Positions 1 through 8,081 of a stretch of 49,060 nucleotides of DNA are shown piece by piece (position 1 is the stretch's first letter; every line of letters starts with the position of its first letter). The notes under the pieces are model-generated. The model searched no databases. It was given only the letters and a program-made list of their open reading frames with translations, and was not told the DNA's origin. The stretch spans positions 1 to 49,060 of the forward strand of contig UQYT01000017.1 in NCBI GenBank assembly GCA_900545405.1, given 5' to 3'. This DNA comes from an uncultured Eubacteriales bacterium. Its GTDB lineage: Bacteria; Bacillota; Clostridia; Oscillospirales; Oscillospiraceae. The translations under genes were made by a program, and so were the position numbers.

Positions 1-1
1 T

Positions 2-34
2 GAGGCTGAAGTCGCCGCCTTGATACACTCGTAA
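2..34 (+). CDS. possible C-terminal end of a gene cut by the window edge
   Basis: One frame reads EAEVAALIHS and then TAA at 32-34, with codon choice like the rest of the window. It could be the tail of a gene that starts before the window, but ten codons are too few to identify it or to exclude chance. The next 100 bases are AT-rich, with no further gene recognisable before the tRNA. Confidence 0.25.
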   Translation, partial: EAEVAALIHS

Positions 35-134
35 AAAAATATTTTGCGTTTTTTAGCATTTATCTATTGACAAAGCGATTTTTTACCTTAAAACGACGCG
101 GGCCCGAAGCGCCCGCCGCAGGAGAAAAACGGCA

Positions 135-167
135 GAAAAAGGCGCCGGGAGCATAGCTCCCGGCGCC
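135..167 (-). terminator. intrinsic terminator of tRNA-Ser
   Basis: A 12-bp perfect inverted repeat (141-152 with 156-167, loop ATA) is followed on the minus strand by a run of Ts (complement of 136-140). It lies three bases past the encoded CCA of the tRNA, so it should end that transcript. Confidence 0.85.
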
Positions 168-169
168 TA

Positions 170-258
170 TGGCGCAGCGGGTGGGATTCGAACCCACGTG
201 ATGTCTCCATCAAACTGATTTCGAGTCAGCCCCGTTATGACCACTTCGATACCGCTGC
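170..258 (-). tRNA. tRNA-Ser (CGA)
   Basis: On the minus strand the acceptor stem GCAGCGG (258-252) pairs with CCGCTGC, followed by discriminator G and an encoded CCA ending at 170. The anticodon loop reads CTCGAAA, giving anticodon CGA for UCG serine codons. The T-arm has GGTTCGAATCC, and the long variable arm is typical of a class II serine tRNA. Total 89 nt. It has its own promoter and terminator. Confidence 0.95.
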
Positions 259-270
259 ACAGTACCGTTT

Positions 271-299
271 ATTATATACAATGGTAAATGAAAAATCAA
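271..299 (-). promoter_or_regulatory. promoter of tRNA-Ser
   Basis: On the minus strand TTGATT (299-294) is followed by a 17-base spacer and TATAAT (276-271). The predicted start lies about six bases before the mature tRNA 5' end. It is back to back with the PadR promoter. Confidence 0.7.
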
Positions 300-316
300 G
301 GCTCATTTTTCCCGCC

Positions 317-345
317 TTGACAGAGGTATATCGCAGTGCTATACT
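317..345 (+). promoter_or_regulatory. sigma-70-type promoter of the PadR operon
   Basis: TTGACA (317-322), 17-base spacer, TATACT (340-345). It is close to the vegetative consensus, so the promoter should be strong unless repressed. A dyad (330-342) fills the spacer and touches the -10 box. Confidence 0.85.
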
Positions 346-380
346 GGCTTTAGAACATCGCAGTGCGATATATCGCAGTG
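330..380 (+). promoter_or_regulatory. probable PadR operator cluster
   Basis: The word ATCGCAGTG occurs three times (330-338, 357-365, 372-380). The second copy sits in a perfect dyad ATCGC-AGT-GCGAT (357-369); the first (330-342) matches it with one mismatch; the third is a half site next to the ribosome binding site. One dyad covers the promoter spacer and the others lie just after the predicted start of transcription, which is an arrangement for repression. That the PadR protein encoded next binds here is inference from position and symmetry. Confidence 0.7.
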
Positions 381-394
381 AAAGGGAGGACGGC

Positions 395-721
395 ATGAAC
401 GCGCATATCAAAAAGGTATACGTGCCCATGACGGAGACGGGCTTTTATATCCTGCTCTGCCTCGGGGAGGAGAACCACGGCTACGGCATCATCCAGCGCG
501 TGGAGCGGCTCACCGGCGGGGAGATACGTCTGAGCCCCGGCACGATGTACGGCAGCCTCTCCAAGATGGAAAAGGACGGCCTCATCGCCTTCGTGCGCGA
601 GGAGGACAAGCGCAAGCTCTACCGCCTCACCGACCTGGGCCGGCAGGTGCTGGAGCTGGAGTCGCGGCGCATCGAGAGGCTATACCGCAACATGAGGGAG
701 GTACGCGGAGATGAGCTCTAA
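395..721 (+). CDS. PadR family transcriptional regulator
   Basis: A 108-residue protein consisting of one PadR winged-helix domain. The family hallmarks are present: the MTETGFYILLCL helix (about 12-23), HGYGI (28-32), LSPGTMYGSLSKMEKDGLI over the recognition helix and wing, and KRKLYRLTDLGR (about 72-83). The start at 395 follows AAAGGGAGGA at good spacing; an in-frame upstream ATG at 281 would read through the promoter and is rejected. PadR proteins are repressors, often of their own operon, released by ligands. The gene overlaps the DUF2812 gene by 11 bases, so both are probably autoregulated through the repeats at 330-380. The ligand cannot be told from sequence. Confidence 0.92.
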   Translation: MNAHIKKVYVPMTETGFYILLCLGEENHGYGIIQRVERLTGGEIRLSPGTMYGSLSKMEKDGLIAFVREEDKRKLYRLTDLGRQVLELESRRIERLYRNMREVRGDEL

Positions 722-1277
722 GCTGACTCTGAGATTCTTCACCGTCCCGGAATGGGAAAAGGAACAGGACTATCTGCGCGCCATGCACAGAAAGGGCTGG
801 CGCTTTGTGCGGTATATCCTGCCCTGCTTCTACTGCTTCGAGAGCTGCGAGCCGGAGGACGTCGTCTACCAGCTCGACTACAACGAGGACGGCGCGGCGA
901 GGCACAGCGACGAGTATTTTCAGCTCTTCCGGGACTGCGGCTGGGAGTTCGTGCAGTACTTCGCGGGCTTTTCCTACTTCCGCAAGCCCGCCTCGGAGCT
1001 GCGCGGAGGGGAGGAGGGCATCTTCAGCGACGCGGCCTCCCGGCTCGACATGATGAGGCGCATGTTCATTGCCCGCCTCCTGCCGGGCATGGTGATACTG
1101 CTCGGCTACGCCGTGTTCTGCTGGAGCTTCCTCACGGACCCGTACAGGCAGCTGACGGCGGGCTGGGACGACTGGCTGGCCCTGGCGCTCTTCACGGCGC
1201 TCACGGCCTACGTTACGGCGCAGCTCGGGCGCTTTGCCGCAAATTACCTCCGCGTGCGCAGGCAGGCGCGAAAATAG
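711..1277 (+). CDS. DUF2812 domain membrane protein
   Basis: A 188-residue protein starting with an ATG inside the end of the padR-like gene. The first about 110 residues match DUF2812: an RFFTVPEWEKEQDYL start, the GWRFV motif, then CGWEFVQYFAGFSYFRKP. Two membrane segments follow (about 122-140 and 150-168), and the tail is basic (RVRRQARK), suggesting a cytoplasmic C-terminus. DUF2812 genes very often sit next to PadR genes in Firmicutes; the function is unknown. A role as the sensor or effector controlled by PadR is inference. Confidence 0.88.
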   Translation: MSSKLTLRFFTVPEWEKEQDYLRAMHRKGWRFVRYILPCFYCFESCEPEDVVYQLDYNEDGAARHSDEYFQLFRDCGWEFVQYFAGFSYFRKPASELRGGEEGIFSDAASRLDMMRRMFIARLLPGMVILLGYAVFCWSFLTDPYRQLTAGWDDWLALALFTALTAYVTAQLGRFAANYLRVRRQARK

Positions 1278-1341
1278 GCGCTGGATTTTTTGCCGCGGAC
1301 ATTATATACTGTCGAGTATCCGCATTTGGGAGGGCTGCTCC

Positions 1342-2598
1342 TTGTCCGAAGAACTGTCCGGCAGGCTCCGCGCCGCCGCCGGGTTTTTGCGCACATTTAT
1401 AAAATGGCTGGTCATAGCCGCGGTCACCGGCGCCGTGGGCGGACTCATCGGCACGGCCTTTTACCTCAGCGTCGGCGGGGCGAACGCCCTGCGCGAGAGT
1501 TTTCCGCTGCTGCTGTGGTTCTTGCCCGCCGCCGGCATCGTCATAGCGCTCATCTACCGCTACACGCACATGGAGAGCGAGGGCACCAACGCCGTCATAG
1601 ACTCCATCCACCTCGGCGAGCGCATACCGCTGGCGCTGGTGCCGGTCATCTTCGCCTCGACGGTGCTGACGCACCTGTGCGGCGGCTCCGCAGGCCGAGA
1701 GGGCGCGGCGCTGCAGATAGGCGGCGGCATAGGCTGGAGCCTGGGCCGGCTCTTCCGCCTTGACGACAAGGACATGCGCCTTGCCACGCTCTGCGGCATG
1801 AGCGCGGTTTTCTCCGCCCTTTTCGGCACGCCGCTGACGGCCACGATCTTTGCGCTGGAGGTCATCAGCGTGGGCGTGGTGTATTACTCCGGCCTGGTGC
1901 CCTGCCTCACGGCGGCGCTCACGGCCTTCGGCGTGACCCGGCTCTTTGATATAGCGCCCACACGCTTTGCCATCGAGGCGCCCGCGCTCTCGGCGGACCT
2001 CCTGTGGCGCATCGCCGTGCTCGGCATAGCCTGCGCATTCATGAGCATAGTGTTCTGCGAGGTCATGCACAAGGGCGAGCGGTTCATCTCCAGGACGCTC
2101 CGCAACCCATATCTCCGCGCGGTGGCGGGCGGCGCCGTCATAATCGCTCTGACCTATATCTGCGGCACGACGGATTACAATGGCGCGGGCACGGCGGTCA
2201 TCGCCCGGGCCATCACGGAGGGAGAGGCCCGGCCTGCGGCCTTTGTGCTCAAACTGCTGTTCACTGCGGTGACCCTGGGCTGCGGTTTCCGCGGCGGCGA
2301 GGTGGTGCCGACCTTCTTCATCGGAGCCACGCTCGGCTGCGTGCTGGGTCCGCTGCTGGGCATACCCGCGGGCTTTGCGGCGGCGGTGGGTCTTGTGGCG
2401 CTCTTCTGCGGGGCGGTGAACTGCCCTGTGGCGTCCATAGTTCTCGCCGTGGAGCTCTTCGGCTCAGGCGGAGTCGTATACTTCGCCGTGGCCTGTGCAA
2501 TATCCTATATGCTCTCGGGCTACACCGGCCTCTACAGCAGCCAAAAGATAATGTACTCCAAACTCCGTGCAGAGTTCATCGACATCCACGCCAAATAA
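1342..2598 (+). CDS. ClC-family chloride channel / H+ antiporter
   Basis: A 418-residue membrane protein with about ten hydrophobic segments. ClC signatures are present: GSAGREGAALQIGGG in the first half, whose Glu is the expected gating glutamate, a following FSALFGTPL stretch, and GCGFRGGEVVPTFFIGATLG in the second half. No CBS domains follow, so it is the short bacterial form. I chose the TTG at 1342 because TTGGGAGGG precedes it at proper spacing and the protein then begins just before the first helix; the frame extends upstream to 1234 into the DUF2812 gene. Channel versus proton antiporter cannot be decided by eye. A TATACT at 1305-1310 may give it its own weak promoter. Confidence 0.88.
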   Translation: MSEELSGRLRAAAGFLRTFIKWLVIAAVTGAVGGLIGTAFYLSVGGANALRESFPLLLWFLPAAGIVIALIYRYTHMESEGTNAVIDSIHLGERIPLALVPVIFASTVLTHLCGGSAGREGAALQIGGGIGWSLGRLFRLDDKDMRLATLCGMSAVFSALFGTPLTATIFALEVISVGVVYYSGLVPCLTAALTAFGVTRLFDIAPTRFAIEAPALSADLLWRIAVLGIACAFMSIVFCEVMHKGERFISRTLRNPYLRAVAGGAVIIALTYICGTTDYNGAGTAVIARAITEGEARPAAFVLKLLFTAVTLGCGFRGGEVVPTFFIGATLGCVLGPLLGIPAGFAAAVGLVALFCGAVNCPVASIVLAVELFGSGGVVYFAVACAISYMLSGYTGLYSSQKIMYSKLRAEFIDIHAK

Positions 2599-2643
2599 AA
2601 AAACGCCCCGCGCACCGTTTCTGGTGCGCGGGGTTTTGCTTTT
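2597..2643. terminator. bidirectional terminator between the ClC and peptidase genes
   Basis: An 11-bp perfect GC stem (2606-2616 with 2623-2633, loop GTTTCT) has a T-rich tail on the plus side and seven As on the other. It can end both convergent transcripts. Confidence 0.9.
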
Positions 2644-4343
2644 CAGCTCAGGCCGTTGACGGTTTTGGCTATGGTGTCGGCGGCGGAGGCGTAGGCGGCG
2701 GGGTCGAGTGGATCGGCGAGGCCGAGCTCGGAGACGACCTCGGTGCTGTAATATATCTCCGGGTCCATGGACACCAGGCGCATGTAGGTGTCGGCTGCGG
2801 CCTCCGGCGAGGTCTGCAGCTCGCTGTACAGCCCGAGCACCGGGATGGTGGCCATGCAGTAGCTGATATAGTAGAACGGGCTGTCAAAGTTGTGGGGAAC
2901 GGAGATCCACTCCTTATCATAGCCGTCATAGACGTCGTTGCCGTACTCCTTATACAGCTCGGCGTATATCTCGCAGACCCGCTCCTTGGTGAGGTCCTCC
3001 TCGGCGTACACGCGCTGGAGGAACTCGTCGAACATGGCACCGTCCATCACGTTTATTATGGAGTTGAAGAAAGAGTCGAGCAGGAGCATTCGCGCGGTAT
3101 CGGGGCCGAACAGCTCCTCGTACCAGTGCGTTGCCATGAACTCCATGCCTATGGACTGCATCTCGCAAATCTCATAGTCCGCGGCGCCGAAGATCAGGTC
3201 GCTCGGCACGGCGTAGCTGTTGAGGAAGTGGCCGAACTCGTGGATGATACCGGAGTAGTCGTAATAGCTGCCGTCGGGCGTGAGGAAGATGTAGGGCTCG
3301 TTGTACCAGTAGAGCGTGCTGGTGAAGTTCACGCCCGCCTTGGTGGACAGCAGCTCGTTGTCGCAGAGCCCGTGCTCGACCAGGTAGTCATAGGCCTTGG
3401 CCGCCTCGGGCGAGAGGCCGTGGGCGACTGTGCCCAGCGCGTCTAGCGCGTCCTGGGACGAGACCTCGATGCCGGACTCCATCAGCTTGGCATAGTTGTC
3501 CTGCAGCATTGCCTTGAGCTCGGTGCGTATGGGCACGAAATAGTCCTTGACCGCCGCCCAGACGGACCGGGAGTCCTCGGGGGTGTAGTTCCGGGAATAG
3601 GTCTGGTAGTAGGCGTAATCGGCGTAGCTGTCATTGCCCGCGGCGGCCGCTATCTCGCGGCGGACGTTCACCAGCTCTACGAACACGTCGGCGCAGGCGT
3701 CAAAGTCCGGCTCCGGCGAGGCGGAGAGGCTGTAATACTTGTTGACCAGCTCCGTCTCCCTGTTCCTGAGCGAGCTGTCCGACGACGCGTCGGGGTCATA
3801 GGCCGAGAAAACCTGGGCCTGCGACTCGCCGCAGTAGTCGGCGAGCAGGTCATAGCTGTCCGTCAGCGCGACCTGGTGCATGATGTCCCAGAATATTCCG
3901 TCGGCCTCGCCCCTGTCGGCATAGGCCTGGTTCATGGCGGCGAGCGCCTCCTGGTCGGAGGGGTCGCGGTAATACCTGAGGTTGGCCAGGTCGTGGGCGG
4001 TGCAGATGTAGTAGTACTCGTCGATGAAATAGAACGCGGCGTCGTCAAAGCTGTCGCTGTCCGGGCTGCCGGAGGCGACGGAGAGCAGCTCGTCGCCGAG
4101 ACTGCGGAAGTAGTCGAGGTCGGCCTCGGCGTACATATCCGCAAAGTCCGTGTCCGCACGCCAGCAGTCGGTGAAATAGCGCTCCTGCGTCAGAGTGTCG
4201 AGGGTTGATCCGCTGCCCGTGGCAGGTTCGCTGGAAGACGGGTCGTCCAGCAGGGGGGAGAGCGCGTCGATAGCGCCGCAGCCGGAGAGCGCACCGCACA
4301 GCATCAGTGCGGCGAGAAGCAGCGAAAGAAGTCGTTTCTTCAT
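2643..4343 (-). CDS. M3-family-like metallopeptidase lipoprotein
   Basis: A 566-residue protein. It opens with a lipoprotein signal: MKKR, a hydrophobic stretch, and the lipobox LSGC with Cys near residue 22, then an acidic/Ser linker. The zinc motif HEFGH is at 368-372, followed about 25 residues later by an EICEMQSIGMEF segment that could give the third ligand, as in oligoendopeptidase F-like M3 enzymes. The long all-helical region before the motif and the length also fit M3. It should be a membrane-anchored, outward-facing peptidase cutting oligopeptides. GGAGGACCCAC precedes the ATG. It appears monocistronic. Confidence 0.85.
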   Translation of the reverse strand: MKKRLLSLLLAALMLCGALSGCGAIDALSPLLDDPSSSEPATGSGSTLDTLTQERYFTDCWRADTDFADMYAEADLDYFRSLGDELLSVASGSPDSDSFDDAAFYFIDEYYYICTAHDLANLRYYRDPSDQEALAAMNQAYADRGEADGIFWDIMHQVALTDSYDLLADYCGESQAQVFSAYDPDASSDSSLRNRETELVNKYYSLSASPEPDFDACADVFVELVNVRREIAAAAGNDSYADYAYYQTYSRNYTPEDSRSVWAAVKDYFVPIRTELKAMLQDNYAKLMESGIEVSSQDALDALGTVAHGLSPEAAKAYDYLVEHGLCDNELLSTKAGVNFTSTLYWYNEPYIFLTPDGSYYDYSGIIHEFGHFLNSYAVPSDLIFGAADYEICEMQSIGMEFMATHWYEELFGPDTARMLLLDSFFNSIINVMDGAMFDEFLQRVYAEEDLTKERVCEIYAELYKEYGNDVYDGYDKEWISVPHNFDSPFYYISYCMATIPVLGLYSELQTSPEAAADTYMRLVSMDPEIYYSTEVVSELGLADPLDPAAYASAADTIAKTVNGLS

Positions 4344-4390
4344 GTGGGTCCTCCAATGGGGATACGCCGATGGCGCGTTTTGCGTTTTGC

Positions 4391-5098
4391 TTACAGTTCG
4401 GCCTCAAAGACGCAGTGGTCCTTATCCACCAGGCCGACGGCGGTCTTGGCGCCGAAGTACCGCTCCAGGCCCTCGGCCAGCTCAGCGCGGGCTGCGAGGA
4501 CGCGGTCGAGGTTCACGCTGGTGAAGCCGTCGATGGGGAAGAGCAGGTCGGTAGTCTCCGGAGTGATCTTGCCTATCTCGCTCTGCCTCCAGGTCCAGCG
4601 ACGGGTGCGGACCTGGCCGTCGGAGACATAGACCACCTCGTCCGGCTCAGGGATCTCTGCCTCCCCGCCGCCGAAGGGGACAAAGCTGTCGCCCGGCTGG
4701 GCGTGGCGCACCTCGAGCGCGCGGCTCACGGTGCCCATATCGTGCGCGCCGATGGGCAGGCGGTATTTGAGCGACACGGCGTTGCCGAAGTCCACGACGG
4801 GGCTGATCTCCGGGAAGCCCTTGCCCTTGGCGATGCGGGTCAGCAGGGCCTCGATGGAGCACATGAACTTGTTGGGGTTTATGTTCAGCGCGCGGAAGGC
4901 GTCGCGGTAGGGCACGATCTCGGGCGACTCCTTGACCTTGATGCCCTCGAGAGCCTTTTCGCACGCGGCGATGCTCTCGTGCAGCAGGGCCGAGACCTCG
5001 GGGATCGGCTTGCTGTTGTCCGCGCCCTTGACGGCGACGACGCCGAAGCAGGCGTCGGGCAAAAGCTCAAACACTGCGGGGGAAACTTCGAATCTCAT
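4391..5098 (-). CDS. B3/B4 domain protein
   Basis: A 235-residue protein matching the B3/B4 fold found in the beta subunit of phenylalanyl-tRNA synthetase and in free-standing proteins: YRDAFRALNINPNKFMCSIEALLTRIAKG (about 65-93), then SPVVDFGNAVSLKYRLPIGAHD and the LLFPIDGF strand near the end. The frame is open up to 5140, but the ATG at 5098 has GGAG nine bases upstream, whereas the earlier ATG at 5107 abuts it. Free-standing members are suspected of tRNA or amino-acid editing-type roles, unproven here. It follows the ATPase gene by 32 bases and probably shares its operon. Confidence 0.85.
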   Translation of the reverse strand: MRFEVSPAVFELLPDACFGVVAVKGADNSKPIPEVSALLHESIAACEKALEGIKVKESPEIVPYRDAFRALNINPNKFMCSIEALLTRIAKGKGFPEISPVVDFGNAVSLKYRLPIGAHDMGTVSRALEVRHAQPGDSFVPFGGGEAEIPEPDEVVYVSDGQVRTRRWTWRQSEIGKITPETTDLLFPIDGFTSVNLDRVLAARAELAEGLERYFGAKTAVGLVDKDHCVFEAEL

Positions 5099-5130
5099 AA
5101 CTGACATCTCCAAACTATATAAAAATTTTT

Positions 5131-6999
5131 TCAACTGCACGTAAACAAAATGACCTGCCGCTCTTTTGCTATCTCGCCGAGCAGCTCCATCGCGGCCTCG
5201 CGCCGCCCGGAGTCGAGGTTCACCAGCGCGTCGTCCAGGACGATGGGGCAGGGCTCGTCGCCGGGGAGGGTGAAGTCCACTATGGCGAGGCGCACGGCGA
5301 GGTACATGAGGTCCGCCGCGCCCGCGCTGAGATAGAGCGCCTGCCTCGGCACGGCCTCGCCCGAGCGGCGCAGCAGGACCGAAAAGTCCCGCGACACGGC
5401 CACGTCCGTGTACCTGCCGCCGGTCATGCGGGAGAGATACTCCGCCGCGCGGCGGCCCAGCGCGGGGGAAAAGCGGCTTTGCAGCTCCGCGTCCGCGTCG
5501 CTGAGCGTCTGCGCCGCGAGGCTGATGGCCTCGTACTGCGCCTCCAGCTCCGCGATGCGCTCGCGCTTTTCGAGGATGCCGCTCTCGAGGACCATGGGGC
5601 CGCCCGTCGCGGCTATCGTGCCGCCGAGCTCGGCTATGGCCGCGCGCAGCCGCTCGCAGCGCAGCGCGGCGGCCCGGCTCCCGGCCGTGGACACCTCCGG
5701 CTCCTCCAGGAGCCGGGCCTCGGCCTTTTTCCGGCGCTCCCGCGCCTCATACAGCGCGCGCTCGGCGCGCTCCTCGGCGCCCGCGGCCTTGTCGGCGGCG
5801 GCGCAGAGCTCCGCGTATTCGCGCGCGGACTCCGTGAGCTCCGCCTCGTCTGCGGCGCCGAGCTCCGAGAGCAGGCGGTGCCGCTCCGCCGCGGCCTCCC
5901 GCGCGCCGGCCGCAGCCTTGGCCGAGGCCATAAAGCGCCAGACCGCCAGCGCCGCGAACACCGCGGCGCCTATGAAGGCGTACCAGGCGAAGAAGCCCGC
6001 GACTATGCAGGCAAGGCAGAGCGCCGCGAGAATATAAGCAGGCGTCCGGGACACCGCGGCGCGGGACGCGGAGAGCAGCTCCTCCGCCTGGGCCGCGCCG
6101 GACTCGGCCTCCTCGCGGGCCTCGTCGGGGTCCATGCCGGCAAAGGGCCCGGTCTGGGCGGCGGCCTCGCGCCTCGCCCGCTCGGCCACGGCGGCGGCGT
6201 GCGCGGCCTCGAGACGCTGCACGTCCTCCCCGGCCTTGTCCACGGCCTCGCGCGCGGCGGCGCGGGCCTCGGCTCTGGCCCTGGCTTCGGCCTCGGTTTG
6301 GGCCTTGGCCTCGGCCTCGGCGCGGTCGAGCTCGGCGAGCAGGCACTCACGCCGCTCCGAGGCGGCGGAGACCCTGTCGAGCTGCCGCTCCTGATCTGCC
6401 AGCGCGGATTCGAGCTCCGGCAGCGCGCCCATGCGGCTGCGGCTGCGGCGGCGGTTCTGCCAGCTCTTGAGCCGGGAGAGCGCCTCGGAACAGCTGGTGC
6501 CCTCCTCGCCGGTGGACACCACGGCGGCTATGCGCCGCTCCAGCTCAGCCGAGCCGGTGACTGCGGCCTCGCCCTGGCCGATAAAGGCGCTGCGGCGGAA
6601 CACCTCCCGCCCCGCGCCGACGAGCGTCTCGCCCGCCGTCGCGCCGGTCAGCCCCGGCACGGGCTCGGCGGTGCCCGTATACACGGCCTTGAACTCCCGC
6701 ATGGGCGCCGAGGCCGTCCGCGTCGAGCGCGTGAGCGTTATCTCGCGCCCGCCGTATTCCAGCTCCATCGAGCCGGACATCGGCGCGCCCGACCAGGGGG
6801 CGTAGCGCAGCTTGTCCGGCAAAAACCCGGCTTTTTGCCGCTCGGCCGTGTCGATGCCGTAGAGCATCGCGCGGATGAAGGCGCACCAGGTGCTCTTGCC
6901 GCTCTCGTTGGGCTGGCGGATGATGTTGAGGCCCGGCTCGAGCTCGAGCGACTTGCCCTCCAGGCAGCCGAAGTCGGCCTGCATCTTGCGGATGATCAT
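5131..6999 (-). CDS. YhaN-like SMC/Rad50-type ATPase
   Basis: A 622-residue protein. Walker A is QPNESGKST (29-37); a long Ala/Glu/Arg-rich coiled coil follows, interrupted near the middle by two hydrophobic segments (around AYILAALCLACIVAGFFAWY); the C-terminal lobe has an ABC signature-like LSAGAADLMYLAVRLA, Walker B IVLDDALVNLD and the end VILFTCS. This is the layout of B. subtilis YhaN rather than SbcC, which has a zinc hook. It overlaps the nuclease gene by four bases, so the pair should form an SbcCD/Mre11-Rad50-like complex for DNA ends. The membrane-like insert suggests membrane attachment. Confidence 0.85.
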   Translation of the reverse strand: MIIRKMQADFGCLEGKSLELEPGLNIIRQPNESGKSTWCAFIRAMLYGIDTAERQKAGFLPDKLRYAPWSGAPMSGSMELEYGGREITLTRSTRTASAPMREFKAVYTGTAEPVPGLTGATAGETLVGAGREVFRRSAFIGQGEAAVTGSAELERRIAAVVSTGEEGTSCSEALSRLKSWQNRRRSRSRMGALPELESALADQERQLDRVSAASERRECLLAELDRAEAEAKAQTEAEARARAEARAAAREAVDKAGEDVQRLEAAHAAAVAERARREAAAQTGPFAGMDPDEAREEAESGAAQAEELLSASRAAVSRTPAYILAALCLACIVAGFFAWYAFIGAAVFAALAVWRFMASAKAAAGAREAAAERHRLLSELGAADEAELTESAREYAELCAAADKAAGAEERAERALYEARERRKKAEARLLEEPEVSTAGSRAAALRCERLRAAIAELGGTIAATGGPMVLESGILEKRERIAELEAQYEAISLAAQTLSDADAELQSRFSPALGRRAAEYLSRMTGGRYTDVAVSRDFSVLLRRSGEAVPRQALYLSAGAADLMYLAVRLAIVDFTLPGDEPCPIVLDDALVNLDSGRREAAMELLGEIAKERQVILFTCS

Positions 7000-8081
7000 A
7001 TGGCCTCGGCCTCCTCTCCGCCGTCGAGCGCGGCGAGCCCCCAGCGCACGGCGCGGGTTATCGCCTCGCGCTCGGCGTCGTCGGCCGCAGCGTCGTACTT
7101 TGCGCGCAGCCGGCGCAGGAAGGCCCCGCGCAGCGAGTCCTCCTCGGCCCGGGCCCAGACGTCCCGGCGCAGGCGCGTCTCGTCGCGCAGCCTCAGGGCA
7201 AAGCAGCCGTCCTCCAGGGCTCGGCGCAGCGCCGTGAGGTCGGGAGGCGAGTCCGTCTCGCCCTCGACTATCACCTTATATATGTTCCGCTCCGCCCCCT
7301 CGGGCAGACGGAAGCTCTCGAGCTCCGCGGCGTCCGCGTGCAGCACCTCATAGCGCCGCGTGCAGACGGGGACGAAGCGGGCGGAGACGTTCCCCGGCTC
7401 TGCGTCGGCGACGATGACGCCCTTGTCGCCGGTCTCGTCAAAGCCGCGCCCCTCGGGGCAGCCGGGCCAGGCGTAGAAGCTGTCCCCGGTGCGGCGCAGT
7501 CCGCTGAAGGCGTGCGCGTGGCCGAGGGCTATGTAGGCCATGCCGCTTTGCGCGAGCTCGGCCTCGGAGATGGGGTCGTAGCGCGAGCCCGGGACGCCCA
7601 CCTCGCCGTGCAGGCACATGAGCTCGAGCGTGTCCCCGGCCTCCGGCGCGCGAAAATCCGAGAGCAGCGGCCCGGACACCGTGTCCGTGAAGGCCGCACC
7701 CCAGACGCGGACGCCTTTTTCGGGCAGCTCCACGGCCTCGAGCCGCGGGGAGGTGAAGACGTGCACGTTTTCCGGCAGGGCCAGCCTCTGCCAGCGCCCG
7801 CCGGGGCGGAAAAAGTCGTGGTTGCCGGGCGCGATGAACACCGGCACCTCCATCTCGGCCAGCGCGAGGCGGAGCGCGTCCTCCGTCTCGGGCCAGGTGC
7901 GGTCGCTGTCGAAGATGTCGCCGGAGAGCAGCACCAGCTCTGCCCCCGTCTCCGCCCTCAGCTGGGCGAGGGAGCGCAGCAGCGCGCGCTGCTCGGAGCG
8001 GCGCAGCGCGGCCTTCTCCTCGGGCAGGCTCTCAAAGGGTGAGTCGAGGTGCAGGTCCGCGGCGTGGAGTATGCGTATCAT
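6996..8081 (-). CDS. YhaO/SbcD-like DNA repair exonuclease subunit
   Basis: A 361-residue calcineurin-like phosphoesterase. The metal-binding motifs are in order: DLHLDSPF (9-16), GDIFD (about 54-58), GNHDFF, a LHGEVG histidine, and GHAH. The C-terminal 100 residues are the capping/ATPase-binding region usual in SbcD/Mre11 relatives. The partner ATPase gene starts inside its stop codon (ATGA), and its own start overlaps the upstream phosphoesterase gene by four bases, implying coupled translation. Expected role: Mn-dependent nuclease acting with the ATPase on damaged DNA ends. Confidence 0.87.
   Translation of the reverse strand: MIRILHAADLHLDSPFESLPEEKAALRRSEQRALLRSLAQLRAETGAELVLLSGDIFDSDRTWPETEDALRLALAEMEVPVFIAPGNHDFFRPGGRWQRLALPENVHVFTSPRLEAVELPEKGVRVWGAAFTDTVSGPLLSDFRAPEAGDTLELMCLHGEVGVPGSRYDPISEAELAQSGMAYIALGHAHAFSGLRRTGDSFYAWPGCPEGRGFDETGDKGVIVADAEPGNVSARFVPVCTRRYEVLHADAAELESFRLPEGAERNIYKVIVEGETDSPPDLTALRRALEDGCFALRLRDETRLRRDVWARAEEDSLRGAFLRRLRAKYDAAADDAEREAITRAVRWGLAALDGGEEAEAI

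Noticed and set aside
98..117. Small GC hairpin GCGGGC...GCCCGC in the first 120 bases as a terminator for the cut-off gene
   Set aside because: It lies more than 60 bases after the possible stop codon, has no T-run and is short, so it cannot be supported.
281..394. Upstream extension of the PadR gene to an ATG at 281
   Set aside because: It would translate the promoter and operators; the ATG at 395 has the ribosome binding site and the family's normal beginning.
5479..7353. A 624-codon plus-strand frame opposite the YhaN-like ATPase
   Set aside because: Low-complexity Leu/Gly/Arg/Ala translation mirroring the Ala/Glu-rich coiled coil; the minus strand has Walker motifs.
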